A stretch of DNA of 18,487 nt from Methanobacteriota archaeon (GTDB lineage: Archaea; Thermoplasmatota; DTKX01; GCA-020343715). Below are positions 7,117 through 14,195 of this stretch, one piece after another; the first letter of the stretch is position 1; every line of letters starts with the position of its first letter. The translations under genes were made by a program, and so were the position numbers. The DNA is taken from NCBI GenBank assembly GCA_030597775.1, contig JAUVRF010000004.1:1-18487 (forward strand), read 5' to 3'. The notes beneath the pieces were generated by a model, which did not search any database, had not been told where the DNA came from, and was given only the letters and a program-made list of their open reading frames with translations.

Positions 7117-7983
7117 TCACAGCCGCACGTCGATGCCGTAGGCGACCTTTGGCCAGTGCACGTGCATCTTGTGAAGCGCGTCCTCGGTGAAGCTCCCGTC
7201 CTGGAGGAGGCCGTAAGACCGCTTGGGCACGGTGGTGAGGGCCATCACGGCCCCCGGGCGCCTGGGGTCGTCCAGGTAGTCGGTCTCCAGCATGAATCGG
7301 TCCCCCTTGGCCGTGGCCTCCCGGCAGAACCTGCGGGAGGCCAGGATGCTGGGCATGAGGCCCTTGTTCTCCTTGGGGAGCACAAGGGGCGGGGAGTAAT
7401 GCTTGACCACACGGTCCAGGGGCAGGCCGATCCGGTCGGCCCGTGCGGCGATGTCGGCGCACACCTCGGGGGTCGTCGACTCGGTGTGGACCACGATCGC
7501 ACAGTCGATGTCGCGGGCCAGGGCCATCGAGTGTTCGAAGAGTCGGTTGGAGGCCTCCATGATGTCCTCCGACACCTCGAAGTGTGGACGGCCCACCTCG
7601 CCGATGGCTATGGCGCGACCCTCCCTGACCAGGTCCGCGGATGCCTCGATGCCGGCCCGGACCAGGTCCTCCGCCTCCTCCACGGGAAGGCCCCTGTCCA
7701 CGTGCTTGACCAGGTCCACAGGATGCGGGGAGATGGTGGCCCAGGCCTTGACGGGCGTTTCGCGGACGATCTCCTCGGCCATCCCGCAGGAGATGACCAG
7801 GGTTTGGGCATAGCCCTCAGCGTCGGTGGGAAGGGCGGAGAAATCAGGCTTGTGGACAACGTTGAGATGTGTGCCGCCGGCTCGCCAGAAGGACTCCACC
7901 GCGGACAGGTACCCTGCCCTGCGGTCCAGGTGACAGTGGTTGTCCAGCACGGGGAAGGGGTGCTCGCCTGGCCTGGCGGTCAC
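7117..7983 (-). CDS. TatD-like metal-dependent hydrolase (archaeal TIM-barrel type)
   Basis: A 288-residue amidohydrolase-fold protein of the archaeal TatD-related group. The metal ligands are in order: H16 and H18 (DNHCHLD), E129 (IGEVGRPH), H166 (VVHTES), H195 (VVKHYSPP) and D235 (ETDYLDD). TatD relatives are often metal-dependent DNases, but in this archaeal branch the substrate is unknown, so nuclease activity is only a guess. The GTG start is 12 bases after the stop of the surface-protein gene upstream and has GAGGGG about eight bases before it, so the two are probably cotranscribed. The gene converges on purQ with ten bases between stops. A cytosolic hydrolase at the end of a surface-protein operon is unexpected. 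Confidence 0.85.
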   Translation of the reverse strand: MTARPGEHPFPVLDNHCHLDRRAGYLSAVESFWRAGGTHLNVVHKPDFSALPTDAEGYAQTLVISCGMAEEIVRETPVKAWATISPHPVDLVKHVDRGLPVEEAEDLVRAGIEASADLVREGRAIAIGEVGRPHFEVSEDIMEASNRLFEHSMALARDIDCAIVVHTESTTPEVCADIAARADRIGLPLDRVVKHYSPPLVLPKENKGLMPSILASRRFCREATAKGDRFMLETDYLDDPRRPGAVMALTTVPKRSYGLLQDGSFTEDALHKMHVHWPKVAYGIDVRL

Positions 7984-7995
7984 GGTGGCGACCCC

Positions 7996-9330
7996 TCAGC
8001 CGACCTGGAGGTTGACGTACGCCTTGGCGCTCTCGGCGTCGTAGGCGGCCTTCAGGATGAGGAAGGGTCGACCGTTGACCACGTCGGGGTCCTCTCCGAA
8101 GGGATAGGTGAAGGAGACCTCCTTGAAGTCAGCCCAGGGCCCCTGTTCGCTCCCGATCTCGATTCCCTCGCTGGAACCGAAGGACCAGTACACCCACAGG
8201 TCGTCCATCGGACCGTCGTCGAAGGAATCGGTGGCGTCGAAGGTAATGGTCCTCTGCAAGGTGGTCAACCTCCTGTCCGCCGTGCCTATCGCCTTGGGCA
8301 GGTCGTTGAGCAGCTCGGTGTCGGTGTAGCTTATGGTCGAGAGGTCGCTGCTCGGCTTCACCTGGGGGTTGGGGTAGGAGATGGTGATGTCGTAATCTCC
8401 CGGGCCGAACTGTGGCATGATGTAACCGGAGACCTGGTCGACCTCGCTGATGAGCTTGGGGTCGATGTAGCTCTGGGTGCCCAGCTCCTGGAGGATCTCT
8501 ATCTCTCCCCCGGAAGGTATCTTGTCAACGGCCCTGTCCTCGTAGGCCTTGATCTCGATGTCGACCGTGTAGGTGTTGACGTACTTGTACAGGTAGCTGC
8601 CGTTCGTGTCCACGTTCAGTGTGGTGTCCAGGTTGTCCCCCGCGGGGATGACATAGGTGGCGATCCTGCTCTGCTGGCCGCCCATGGTGGTGAACCAGAC
8701 CTCGACGGTGCACCCGTTGTCGGGTCCGGTCTGGACCTTGAGCGGTTTGGAGTCCCCCACGAACAGCGAACCTAGCTGGTACGATGCGAACTCGTTCGCA
8801 TCGATCTTGTGGGTGAAGAAGTGCCAGTCCGTGGTGAACACCACGTGGTACACGTAGACTGCCTCCCAGGGCTGGACCCCCGCCTCCTCGAAGTTGTGGG
8901 AGGCGGACGCCACGACGCCCAGTCTCTCGGCGACGATGTTCAGCTCGAAGTCGAACGTGTCGGAGAACTCCTCGTAGATGAGCCTGAACCTGTAGTCCCC
9001 GTTGCCCACCGAGAACTCCTCGAAGAGCAACGTGTAGGCCAGGTAGCCGTCGTTGAAGGTCACCTTGCCCGAGTAGACCGTCTCACCTTCGTACTTGACC
9101 TGTAGGTCCACCTTCTCGGAGAAGTCCCTGCCGGACCCGGTGGCCGTGGCCAGGATCAGCACCCCGTCCACATTCTTGAAGTCCGGGGTGACGGCCTCGA
9201 TGGTCAGGGCATCCAGTTGGGTCGGTCCCCATGAGACCCATACAAGGGTACTCACGGGCACTATGATGATTATCGCCACTAGGATTACGGTTACCAGCTT
9301 TCTGTTAAGCTCCAAGATCCACACCCCCAA
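7996..9330 (-). CDS. Signal-anchored surface protein with C-terminal PKD-like domain
   Basis: A protein of up to 444 residues with one N-terminal hydrophobic helix (about 12-33, preceded by NRK) and an all-beta outer part. The last 85 residues (360-444) resemble a PKD domain: ITFDATDSFDDGP, VYWSFG in the WDFGDG position, VSFTYPFG, and a closing AYVNLQV strand. The middle is rich in aromatic and acidic residues (VYVYHVVFTTDWHFF near 165) and has a single visible cysteine (NGCTVEV), so no internal disulfide is expected. No C-terminal membrane segment is present, so it is either held by the N-terminal helix or released by cleavage. The longest start is TTG at 9330. GTG at 9324 or TTG at 9315 (six bases after GGGGGTG) are equally possible. 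The upstream stop is 33 bases away, so it shares that gene's transcript. Function unknown. Confidence 0.75.
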   Translation of the reverse strand: MGVWILELNRKLVTVILVAIIIIVPVSTLVWVSWGPTQLDALTIEAVTPDFKNVDGVLILATATGSGRDFSEKVDLQVKYEGETVYSGKVTFNDGYLAYTLLFEEFSVGNGDYRFRLIYEEFSDTFDFELNIVAERLGVVASASHNFEEAGVQPWEAVYVYHVVFTTDWHFFTHKIDANEFASYQLGSLFVGDSKPLKVQTGPDNGCTVEVWFTTMGGQQSRIATYVIPAGDNLDTTLNVDTNGSYLYKYVNTYTVDIEIKAYEDRAVDKIPSGGEIEILQELGTQSYIDPKLISEVDQVSGYIMPQFGPGDYDITISYPNPQVKPSSDLSTISYTDTELLNDLPKAIGTADRRLTTLQRTITFDATDSFDDGPMDDLWVYWSFGSSEGIEIGSEQGPWADFKEVSFTYPFGEDPDVVNGRPFLILKAAYDAESAKAYVNLQVG

Positions 9331-9363
9331 TGGGTGACCGGGGGATGCGATTCCGGGCAGGGC

Positions 9364-10317
9364 CTACTTCTGCAGGGCCCTGCCGATGGATGCATCCACC
9401 ATGTCCGTTCTACGCTTGAACACGACTGCGATGAAGGCGAAGGCGATGATCACCAAGAAGGGATCGAAACCGGGGATGTGGTATCCCCTCATGTAGATGT
9501 AGAGGGGATACGATTTGGAGTACAGCTCGTTCTTCTGCCGTGCCTCGAATGATGTGACCTCGATTATTATCGAATTGATCTCCTTGGCCCATATACGCCA
9601 TTCTTGCGGTGTCTGGGCTGTGATCCTCACCGGGGAGTACTCCTCCTGCTGGACAGAGATGTCGGTCGAACCCAACAGCACGGTCCACTGGTTCTTGACC
9701 AGGTCCTTGAGGTTCGAGATATCCAGCTCGAAGGTGTCCATTCCGTTGCCGTCGTTGTAGACGTTGACGACGTTGTAGGTCAGGTCACCGGGCTTGACCT
9801 CTCGCAGCGGCGACTCGGCCTCGATGCGCATCTTGAAGTACTGGGCGATGGTCACCACGGCGCCGGCGGATGCGACGACGGGGGAAATGACAGGGGCCTT
9901 CGCGGTCCCGGTGACGATCACGTTACCGGTCTGCAGCGACGAGGTGCCGGGAGGCACGATTATCGTGACGGTGAACTTCTTGGTATCGGGGTTGATGTAT
10001 GCCATCGTCGAGGGTGATATAACGACTGGCCAGCCAGTGCTGACAACCGCCGTGAGGGTGACGGTCACACGCTCTATTCCCGAGATCTTCTCGACCGAGG
10101 CGTTCCCACCGAAGGTCACCGCCCCGAGCTGGGACTGGGTCACCTTGGCCTGCAGCTGGGTCGGATACAAGGCTAGGGAGAGGATCGGAATGGGATTCGG
10201 CGCTGCCTCCGCCTCCTCGACAAAGGGGGTCGGGTTGAGCACGAAGCCCGTCAAAGCGCTCACGAGAAACAATGCGACCAGTAATGTGGCCCTAAACTGA
10301 GTGCGTGCACCCATCAT
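9364..10317 (-). CDS. PGF-tailed surface protein, copy 1 of a tandem pair
   Basis: A 317-residue secreted protein. It has a signal peptide at about 9-25, then two beta domains: residues 41-150 (with GWPVVISP at 95-102) and residues 155-275, which resembles a NEW3/CARDB-like sandwich (REVKPGDLTYNVVNVYNDG at 172-190). It ends with HIPGFDP at 280-286, a hydrophobic stretch at 285-300 and KRR at 301-303, followed by 14 further residues. This three-part tail resembles the PGF-CTERM signal processed by archaeosortase. It aligns without a gap to the gene at 10456-11487. The open frame continues to 10413, but a TATA box at 10357-10364 lies inside it. AGGGTG at 10324-10329 supports the ATG at 10317 (or 10314). 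The gene is probably cotranscribed with the next two downstream. The role is unknown; a surface-layer or adhesion component is a guess. Confidence 0.8.
   Translation of the reverse strand: MMGARTQFRATLLVALFLVSALTGFVLNPTPFVEEAEAAPNPIPILSLALYPTQLQAKVTQSQLGAVTFGGNASVEKISGIERVTVTLTAVVSTGWPVVISPSTMAYINPDTKKFTVTIIVPPGTSSLQTGNVIVTGTAKAPVISPVVASAGAVVTIAQYFKMRIEAESPLREVKPGDLTYNVVNVYNDGNGMDTFELDISNLKDLVKNQWTVLLGSTDISVQQEEYSPVRITAQTPQEWRIWAKEINSIIIEVTSFEARQKNELYSKSYPLYIYMRGYHIPGFDPFLVIIAFAFIAVVFKRRTDMVDASIGRALQK
9409..9480 (-). other. PGF-CTERM-like sorting tail of copy 1
   Basis: Residues 280-303 contain HIPGFDPF, then about 16 hydrophobic residues, then KRR. In archaea with archaeosortase A, a PGF motif before a terminal helix and basic residues marks cleavage and lipid attachment. 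Here the tail continues for 14 residues after KRR, which is longer than the canonical form. Confidence 0.55.
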
Positions 10318-10353
10318 AGCATTCACCCTATGGTTGGCTGAGTATTGCTGGCC

Positions 10354-10371
10354 CCGTATATAACGGTTGCC
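10354..10371 (-). promoter_or_regulatory. TATA promoter of PGF-tailed copy 1
   Basis: The minus strand reads GGCAACCGTTATATACGG with the box centred near 10360. Initiation near 10334 leaves a leader of about 17 bases, including the AGGGTG ribosome site. The gene can thus be expressed apart from its upstream paralogue. Confidence 0.65.
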
Positions 10372-10455
10372 GTTTGAAGAGGCGTCTGGTATAGGCTTAT
10401 TTTGTGGTACCATACGTTGTCACCATGCTACTGGATAATTAGATGTCGGAGTATA

Positions 10456-11487
10456 TTAAGGAGATTGGTTCTTCTCTTTGACCCTGCCCTTCTCGAGGCG
10501 CGAATCCGCCCTCTCCTGGGCACCTTGGAACATCACCAGGGCGATCACCAGGGCGATTATCGCCATGAAGGGGTCGAAGCCCGGGATGTGGAAGCCCTTC
10601 ATGTACACGAACACGGGATACGATTTGATGTACAGCTCGTTCCGCTCCTTGGCCTCCATCGATGTGGCCTTCAGGGTGATGGGGTAGATCTCCTTGGCCC
10701 ACAGCCTCCACTCCTGGGATGTCTGGACCGTCACCTTGACGGGAACGTACTCATCGGCCTTGACAGAGACGTCGGTGGAGCCCAGGAGAACGGTCCATCC
10801 CGCCTTCACCAGGTCCTTGATGTTCTCGATCTCCACCTGGATGGTGTCCATCGAGTTCCCGTCGTTGAAGACGTTCACCAGGTTGTGGGTGCTGTCACCG
10901 GGGGTCACCTCCCGTCGGGGCGACTCGGTCTCGGGGCGCCGCTCGAAGTACTGGGCCACTGTCACGACGCCAGCTGCGGTGGAGATGATGGGCGCAAGGC
11001 CCGGCGCCTTCGCCGAGCCGGTGACCATCAGGGTCCCGATGATATGGGACGCGGTGGATGGTGGGACAACGACGGTCACCTGGAACGATCTTGAGCCCGG
11101 GTTCACGAAGGGCATGGTCATGGGGGATATGACCACGGGCCATCCGGTGTTGGCCCCCGCGGTCAGGGTCACTATCAACCGCTCGATGCCAGGGATCTTG
11201 TCCACCGTGACCTTCCCGGCGAAGCTCACGGCACCGATCTGCGAATCGGTGATGTGGGCCTCCACCTGGGACGGGGTCAGTTGTATCGACACGATGGGGA
11301 TGGGGTTGGTCGACGCATCGGCCTCCCCGGTGATCGACGGGGTGACCAGATGGGGCCCGGCCAGCATACCAGCCATCATCATGATGACCAGCACGACCGC
11401 GGTCAGGCCGTGGACTGGGTGGTCCCTTGAGACGGGACCATGAAGGGCTGGGCCCTTTGCACGGTCTTCCCTACGAGCGTTCGTCAT
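10456..11487 (-). CDS. PGF-tailed surface protein, copy 2 of a tandem pair
   Basis: A 343-residue paralogue of the gene at 9364-10317. From residue 61 onward the two align with no gap for 260 residues, and by hand count about 154 are identical. The N-terminus is longer and charged (1-27) before a hydrophobic segment at about 28-47, so the signal could act as an anchor or be cleaved late. The same two beta domains follow, with GWPVVISP at 115-122 and the NEW3-like part at about 175-295. The tail has HIPGFDPF at 300-307, a hydrophobic stretch at 305-320, and a long polar end of 23 residues (320-343) with scattered Arg/Lys instead of an immediate KRR. The frame is open to 11583, but a BRE-TATA element lies at 11524-11538, so I use the ATG at 11487. 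The ribosome site is weak. It has its own promoter and a 138-base gap to copy 1. Confidence 0.8.
   Translation of the reverse strand: MTNARREDRAKGPALHGPVSRDHPVHGLTAVVLVIMMMAGMLAGPHLVTPSITGEADASTNPIPIVSIQLTPSQVEAHITDSQIGAVSFAGKVTVDKIPGIERLIVTLTAGANTGWPVVISPMTMPFVNPGSRSFQVTVVVPPSTASHIIGTLMVTGSAKAPGLAPIISTAAGVVTVAQYFERRPETESPRREVTPGDSTHNLVNVFNDGNSMDTIQVEIENIKDLVKAGWTVLLGSTDVSVKADEYVPVKVTVQTSQEWRLWAKEIYPITLKATSMEAKERNELYIKSYPVFVYMKGFHIPGFDPFMAIIALVIALVMFQGAQERADSRLEKGRVKEKNQSP
10528..10590 (-). other. PGF-CTERM-like sorting tail of copy 2
   Basis: Residues 300-320 hold HIPGFDPF followed directly by a hydrophobic run. The eight-residue motif is identical to copy 1 while the hydrophobic part has drifted, which is the pattern expected of a processed signal. 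The basic cluster is dispersed. Confidence 0.5.
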
Positions 11488-11523
11488 CGTTGCGTCCCAT
11501 CCATGCCCATTAACAACTGCTTG

Positions 11524-11538
11524 TAATAAGTAAATTCG
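11524..11538 (-). promoter_or_regulatory. Probable BRE-TATA promoter of PGF-tailed copy 2
   Basis: The minus strand reads CGAATTTACTTATTA, similar in layout to the CGAAA-type elements elsewhere in the window. Initiation near 11503 would leave about 16 bases before the ATG at 11487. Confidence 0.5.
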
Positions 11539-11616
11539 TAAAAGGGAACGACCCCGGTGAACTTGTCGCAAGTATATCTTCACACATCTCGACCGACCTC
11601 AGGAGGGAACCTGACC

Positions 11617-13122
11617 TCATATCTTCATCTGGGATGGGAAACCTCCCGTGGGTTCGACGTCCTCGGCCTCATCCTCCTCCACCAGCTCTGCCATCTGTGG
11701 CTTGATCGAGGACCCGTCGGTCACGTAGCAGAGGGTCTTGCCGCCCTCCCTCTCCACGCGGACCACCTCGGCGGCGATCAGGACGGATATGTTGTAGTTG
11801 ATCACCTGCTTGGACTCACCGAGCATCCTGGCAAGGGCGGCCTGGGTGAGCCCGGGGTGCAGTGAGAGCTTCTCGACGATGTCCAGCTGGAGGCGGGTGA
11901 AGTGGATCCGCTTCCTGGGGACCTTCATGTCCCGGGGATAGAATCGCTTGAAACCGCCCTCGCGGCGCACAATTAGGAACTCCTCGCGCACCAGCACCTT
12001 GAGGTGGTACGCGAGCACACCGTTGGCGAGCCCCAGGTTCTCCTTGATGGCGGTAAGGTGTACTCCCGGGTTCGCCTTGATGAAACCGAAGATCTCTCCA
12101 CGGGTGAACTGGTTGAGCACCTCCTTCCTGCGCAACCTGGTGAACAGTGGGAGCAGGAGGGTCCAGAAGACGGCCAGCATCCCCACCTCGGTGAACCCGA
12201 GGAAGCCCACGAGACCGATGGCGATGGCCGCGATGCTGATCCAGAAGAGCAGGACCGGGTCGATGGCGATGCCGTCCTCGCCCCCGCCTCCACCGCCAGG
12301 TGGAGCGATGGGGACGCCCTGCACGTTGACCCTGATGTTCATCTGCTCGGCGTGCTCCGGATGGTCCTCGACGGACACGACGACCGGCACATCCAGCATG
12401 CCATTGGAGACGTCCTGGGGAATGACTATCTCCAGAGTGAGGGACCCGGACGCGCCCGGTGAGAGATGCAGGGTATTGGAATCGAGCCAGAACAACGCCC
12501 TCTCCAGCCAACCCGGTTTGTCGGGGGAGGTGACCTTGCCCACCTGGCAGAGGTACGTCAACCCCCGGGGGGAATTGTCCTCGATGGTCACGCTCACCTG
12601 CCTGGTCTGTCCGGGCTCCATCAGGATGTAGACGGGGTTGGCGGTCAGGTAGAAGGGGTTGTTGTCAACGATGACATGGAACTCATCCGAGGCGTCGATG
12701 GAGTTCTCGCCGATGCTGTCGGTCCAGGTGGCCACCACATGCCCCGTGTACGTCCCCTCTGCGAACATGATGGGGATGGAGGCGAAGGCGGTGAAGTCGA
12801 CGGCCTTCTCGAGCCCGGTGATGTCGAAGGTGTTGGGACTGATGGTCCACCCCCAGTCGGTGCCCTCGACGGTGAGGTCGATGGTCTCGGGCTTCACGTA
12901 CTGCCTGTCCACCTCCACGGTGCCGATCAGGGTCACGCGGACCGAATCGAAGGACACGTCGACCGTGTGGGACGTGTAGCCGTCGTTGATGTCCACGACG
13001 ATGGTCGGCGGAAGGTCCTCTGCGAGTATGGGACCGGCGGGGCCGAGCAAGGCAAGGCCTAGCATTACCATGACAAGGGCCGACACGACCACGGCAGGGT
13101 TACGATAGCTGGACCTGCCCAT
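11617..13122 (-). CDS. Membrane-tethered regulator: beta ectodomain, membrane segment(s), tandem winged helices
   Basis: A 501-residue one-component membrane regulator. Residues 8-34 are a signal peptide with a likely cut after ILA. Residues 35-150 and 151-270 are two beta-sandwich domains; DWGWTISPNTF at 89-99 and LMEPGQTRQVSVTIEDNS at 167-184 match the GW-ISP and PGD landmarks of the two PGF-tailed proteins downstream. A glycine linker (APPGGGGGGEDG, 273-284) leads to hydrophobic residues 287-328, ending in TRLRRKE. The first winged helix is at about 335-397 (NPGVHLTAIKENLGLANG, YHLKVL, wing RREGGFKRFYP). The second is at about 407-468 (HPGLTQAALARMLGESKQ, wing EREGGKTLCYV). The C-terminus is acidic. 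This style of regulator is known in Thermoplasmatota and other archaea; ligands and targets are unknown. It likely controls neighbouring surface genes, and possibly itself. The ATG lies about 29 bases from a strong TATA box. Confidence 0.85.
   Translation of the reverse strand: MGRSSYRNPAVVVSALVMVMLGLALLGPAGPILAEDLPPTIVVDINDGYTSHTVDVSFDSVRVTLIGTVEVDRQYVKPETIDLTVEGTDWGWTISPNTFDITGLEKAVDFTAFASIPIMFAEGTYTGHVVATWTDSIGENSIDASDEFHVIVDNNPFYLTANPVYILMEPGQTRQVSVTIEDNSPRGLTYLCQVGKVTSPDKPGWLERALFWLDSNTLHLSPGASGSLTLEIVIPQDVSNGMLDVPVVVSVEDHPEHAEQMNIRVNVQGVPIAPPGGGGGGEDGIAIDPVLLFWISIAAIAIGLVGFLGFTEVGMLAVFWTLLLPLFTRLRRKEVLNQFTRGEIFGFIKANPGVHLTAIKENLGLANGVLAYHLKVLVREEFLIVRREGGFKRFYPRDMKVPRKRIHFTRLQLDIVEKLSLHPGLTQAALARMLGESKQVINYNISVLIAAEVVRVEREGGKTLCYVTDGSSIKPQMAELVEEDEAEDVEPTGGFPSQMKI
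12139..12267 (-). other. Hydrophobic region joining ectodomain and winged helices
   Basis: Residues 286-328 hold roughly 40 mainly hydrophobic residues broken by TEVG near 311-314. They can be read as one long helix plus an amphipathic part, or as a hairpin of two helices. The choice decides on which side the DNA-binding domains end up. Confidence 0.55.
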
Positions 13123-13145
13123 CGACCTTTCCTATGTTCCCCGAC

Positions 13146-13160
13146 TATATAAAAGGAATC
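13146..13160 (-). promoter_or_regulatory. TATA promoter of the membrane regulator gene
   Basis: The minus strand reads GATTCCTTTTATATA, a near-perfect TATA box centred near 13151. Initiation near 13125 would make the ATG at 13122 leaderless or nearly so, even though AGGAAAGG is present just upstream. It shares a 125-base divergent spacer with the deoxyhypusine synthase promoter. Confidence 0.7.
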
Positions 13161-13178
13161 TGGTTGTTTGGATTGACG

Positions 13179-13194
13179 CCGATACCTTTTTGTA
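13179..13194 (+). promoter_or_regulatory. BRE-TATA promoter of the dys operon
   Basis: CCGATACCTTTTTGTA fits the BRE-TATA layout with the box centred near 13190. Initiation near 13216 leaves a leader of about 32 bases containing the GAGAGGGTG ribosome site at 13235-13243. Confidence 0.6.
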
Positions 13195-13247
13195 CGGCTC
13201 CCTCAATCGGTGGCCCCGGGCCATTGCCCGGCCAGAGAGGGTGCGAC

Positions 13248-14195
13248 ATGGAGGGTAAGGCACCGGTCGAGGACCTTGACATCGATGGAGACACGAGGGT
13301 CTCCGATCTCGTTGACCAGATGGGACGATCCGGTGGTTTCACCGCCAAGAAGCTGGCCGATGCCGCCGACGTCATGGAGGAGATGGTCCGGGACGAGGAT
13401 ATGTTCACCTTCCTCTCCTTCCCGGCCTGCATCATCGCCACCGGCGCCCGCGGCATCATCGTGGACATGCTGCGGAAGGGATGGGTGGATGCCATCGTCA
13501 CCACCTGCGGGACGCTGGACCACGACATCGCCAGGTCGGTGGGTGCGTACCACCACGGCACCTTCGACGTGGACGACCGGCAGCTCCATGACGAGGGAGT
13601 GCACCGCCTGGGGAACGTGTTCATCGATGAGAAGGCGTACGGCCCCGCCATAGAGGGCTTCATGATGCCCCTCCTGGAGGGGATGGAATCCGAGGGCCGG
13701 GGCCAGATCGGCACCCGGGAGCTCTGCTGGGCGATCGGCGAGGCACTGGATGATCCCGGCACCATCCTGACGGTGGCCGCGCAGTCGAAGGTCCCGGTGT
13801 TCGTGCCTGGCATCACCGACGGGGCCGTGGGGGCGAACCTCTGGATGTTCTCCCAGGAGAGGAAGGACCTGCTGATCAATCCCATTCTCGACGAGAAGGC
13901 CCTGGCCGATATCGTCTTCACCCATCCAAGGACGGGAGCCATCCTCCTGGGCGGAGGCATCTCGAAGCATCACGTGATCTGGTGGAACCAGTTCAAGGAC
14001 GGCCTCGACCTGGTCGTCTCGGTCACCACCGCCGTGGAGCATGACGGGTCCCTCTCGGGCGCCCGCGTCCGGGAGGCCATCTCATGGGGAAAGGTCTCCG
14101 GGGGGGCGCGGTACGTCACCGTGGAAGCGGACATCACGCTGGCCCTTCCCCTGCTGTACGCGGCCGTCGCCGACCGTGTGAGGGGTGGGGACTGA
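13248..14195 (+). CDS. dys: Deoxyhypusine synthase
   Basis: Transfers the aminobutyl group of spermidine to a lysine of translation factor aIF5A, with NAD as cofactor. At 315 residues it is typical for archaea. The catalytic lysine is K240 in LGGGISKHH. Other family marks are DHDIAR at 91-96, YHHGTF at 101-106, PGITDGAVGANLWMF at 187-201 in the NAD/spermidine region, and SGARVREAISWGKVS at 270-284. Everything needed for activity is visible. The ATG at 13248 is chosen over the longer frame (open to 13134) because GAGAGGGTG sits four to six bases upstream and the promoter lies at 13179-13194. The stop shares one base with the next start (TGATG), so the downstream membrane protein is cotranslated. 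Some archaeal paralogues act on other amines; the intact motifs make the classical role most likely. Confidence 0.95.
   Translation: MEGKAPVEDLDIDGDTRVSDLVDQMGRSGGFTAKKLADAADVMEEMVRDEDMFTFLSFPACIIATGARGIIVDMLRKGWVDAIVTTCGTLDHDIARSVGAYHHGTFDVDDRQLHDEGVHRLGNVFIDEKAYGPAIEGFMMPLLEGMESEGRGQIGTRELCWAIGEALDDPGTILTVAAQSKVPVFVPGITDGAVGANLWMFSQERKDLLINPILDEKALADIVFTHPRTGAILLGGGISKHHVIWWNQFKDGLDLVVSVTTAVEHDGSLSGARVREAISWGKVSGGARYVTVEADITLALPLLYAAVADRVRGGD

Noticed and set aside
7156..8775. A 539-codon open frame on the plus strand, opposite the TatD-like and PKD-like genes.
   Set aside because: The translation is low-complexity, rich in G, V, D, H and L, with no domain. It spans two minus-strand genes with clear motifs. 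GC-rich codon usage opens antisense frames of this kind.
11484..11510. A short upstream frame (ATG at 11510 or 11504, ending TGA) whose stop overlaps the start at 11487 as ATGA.
   Set aside because: The predicted transcript start is near 11503, so at least the first ATG would not be transcribed. At six to eight codons it can easily arise by chance.
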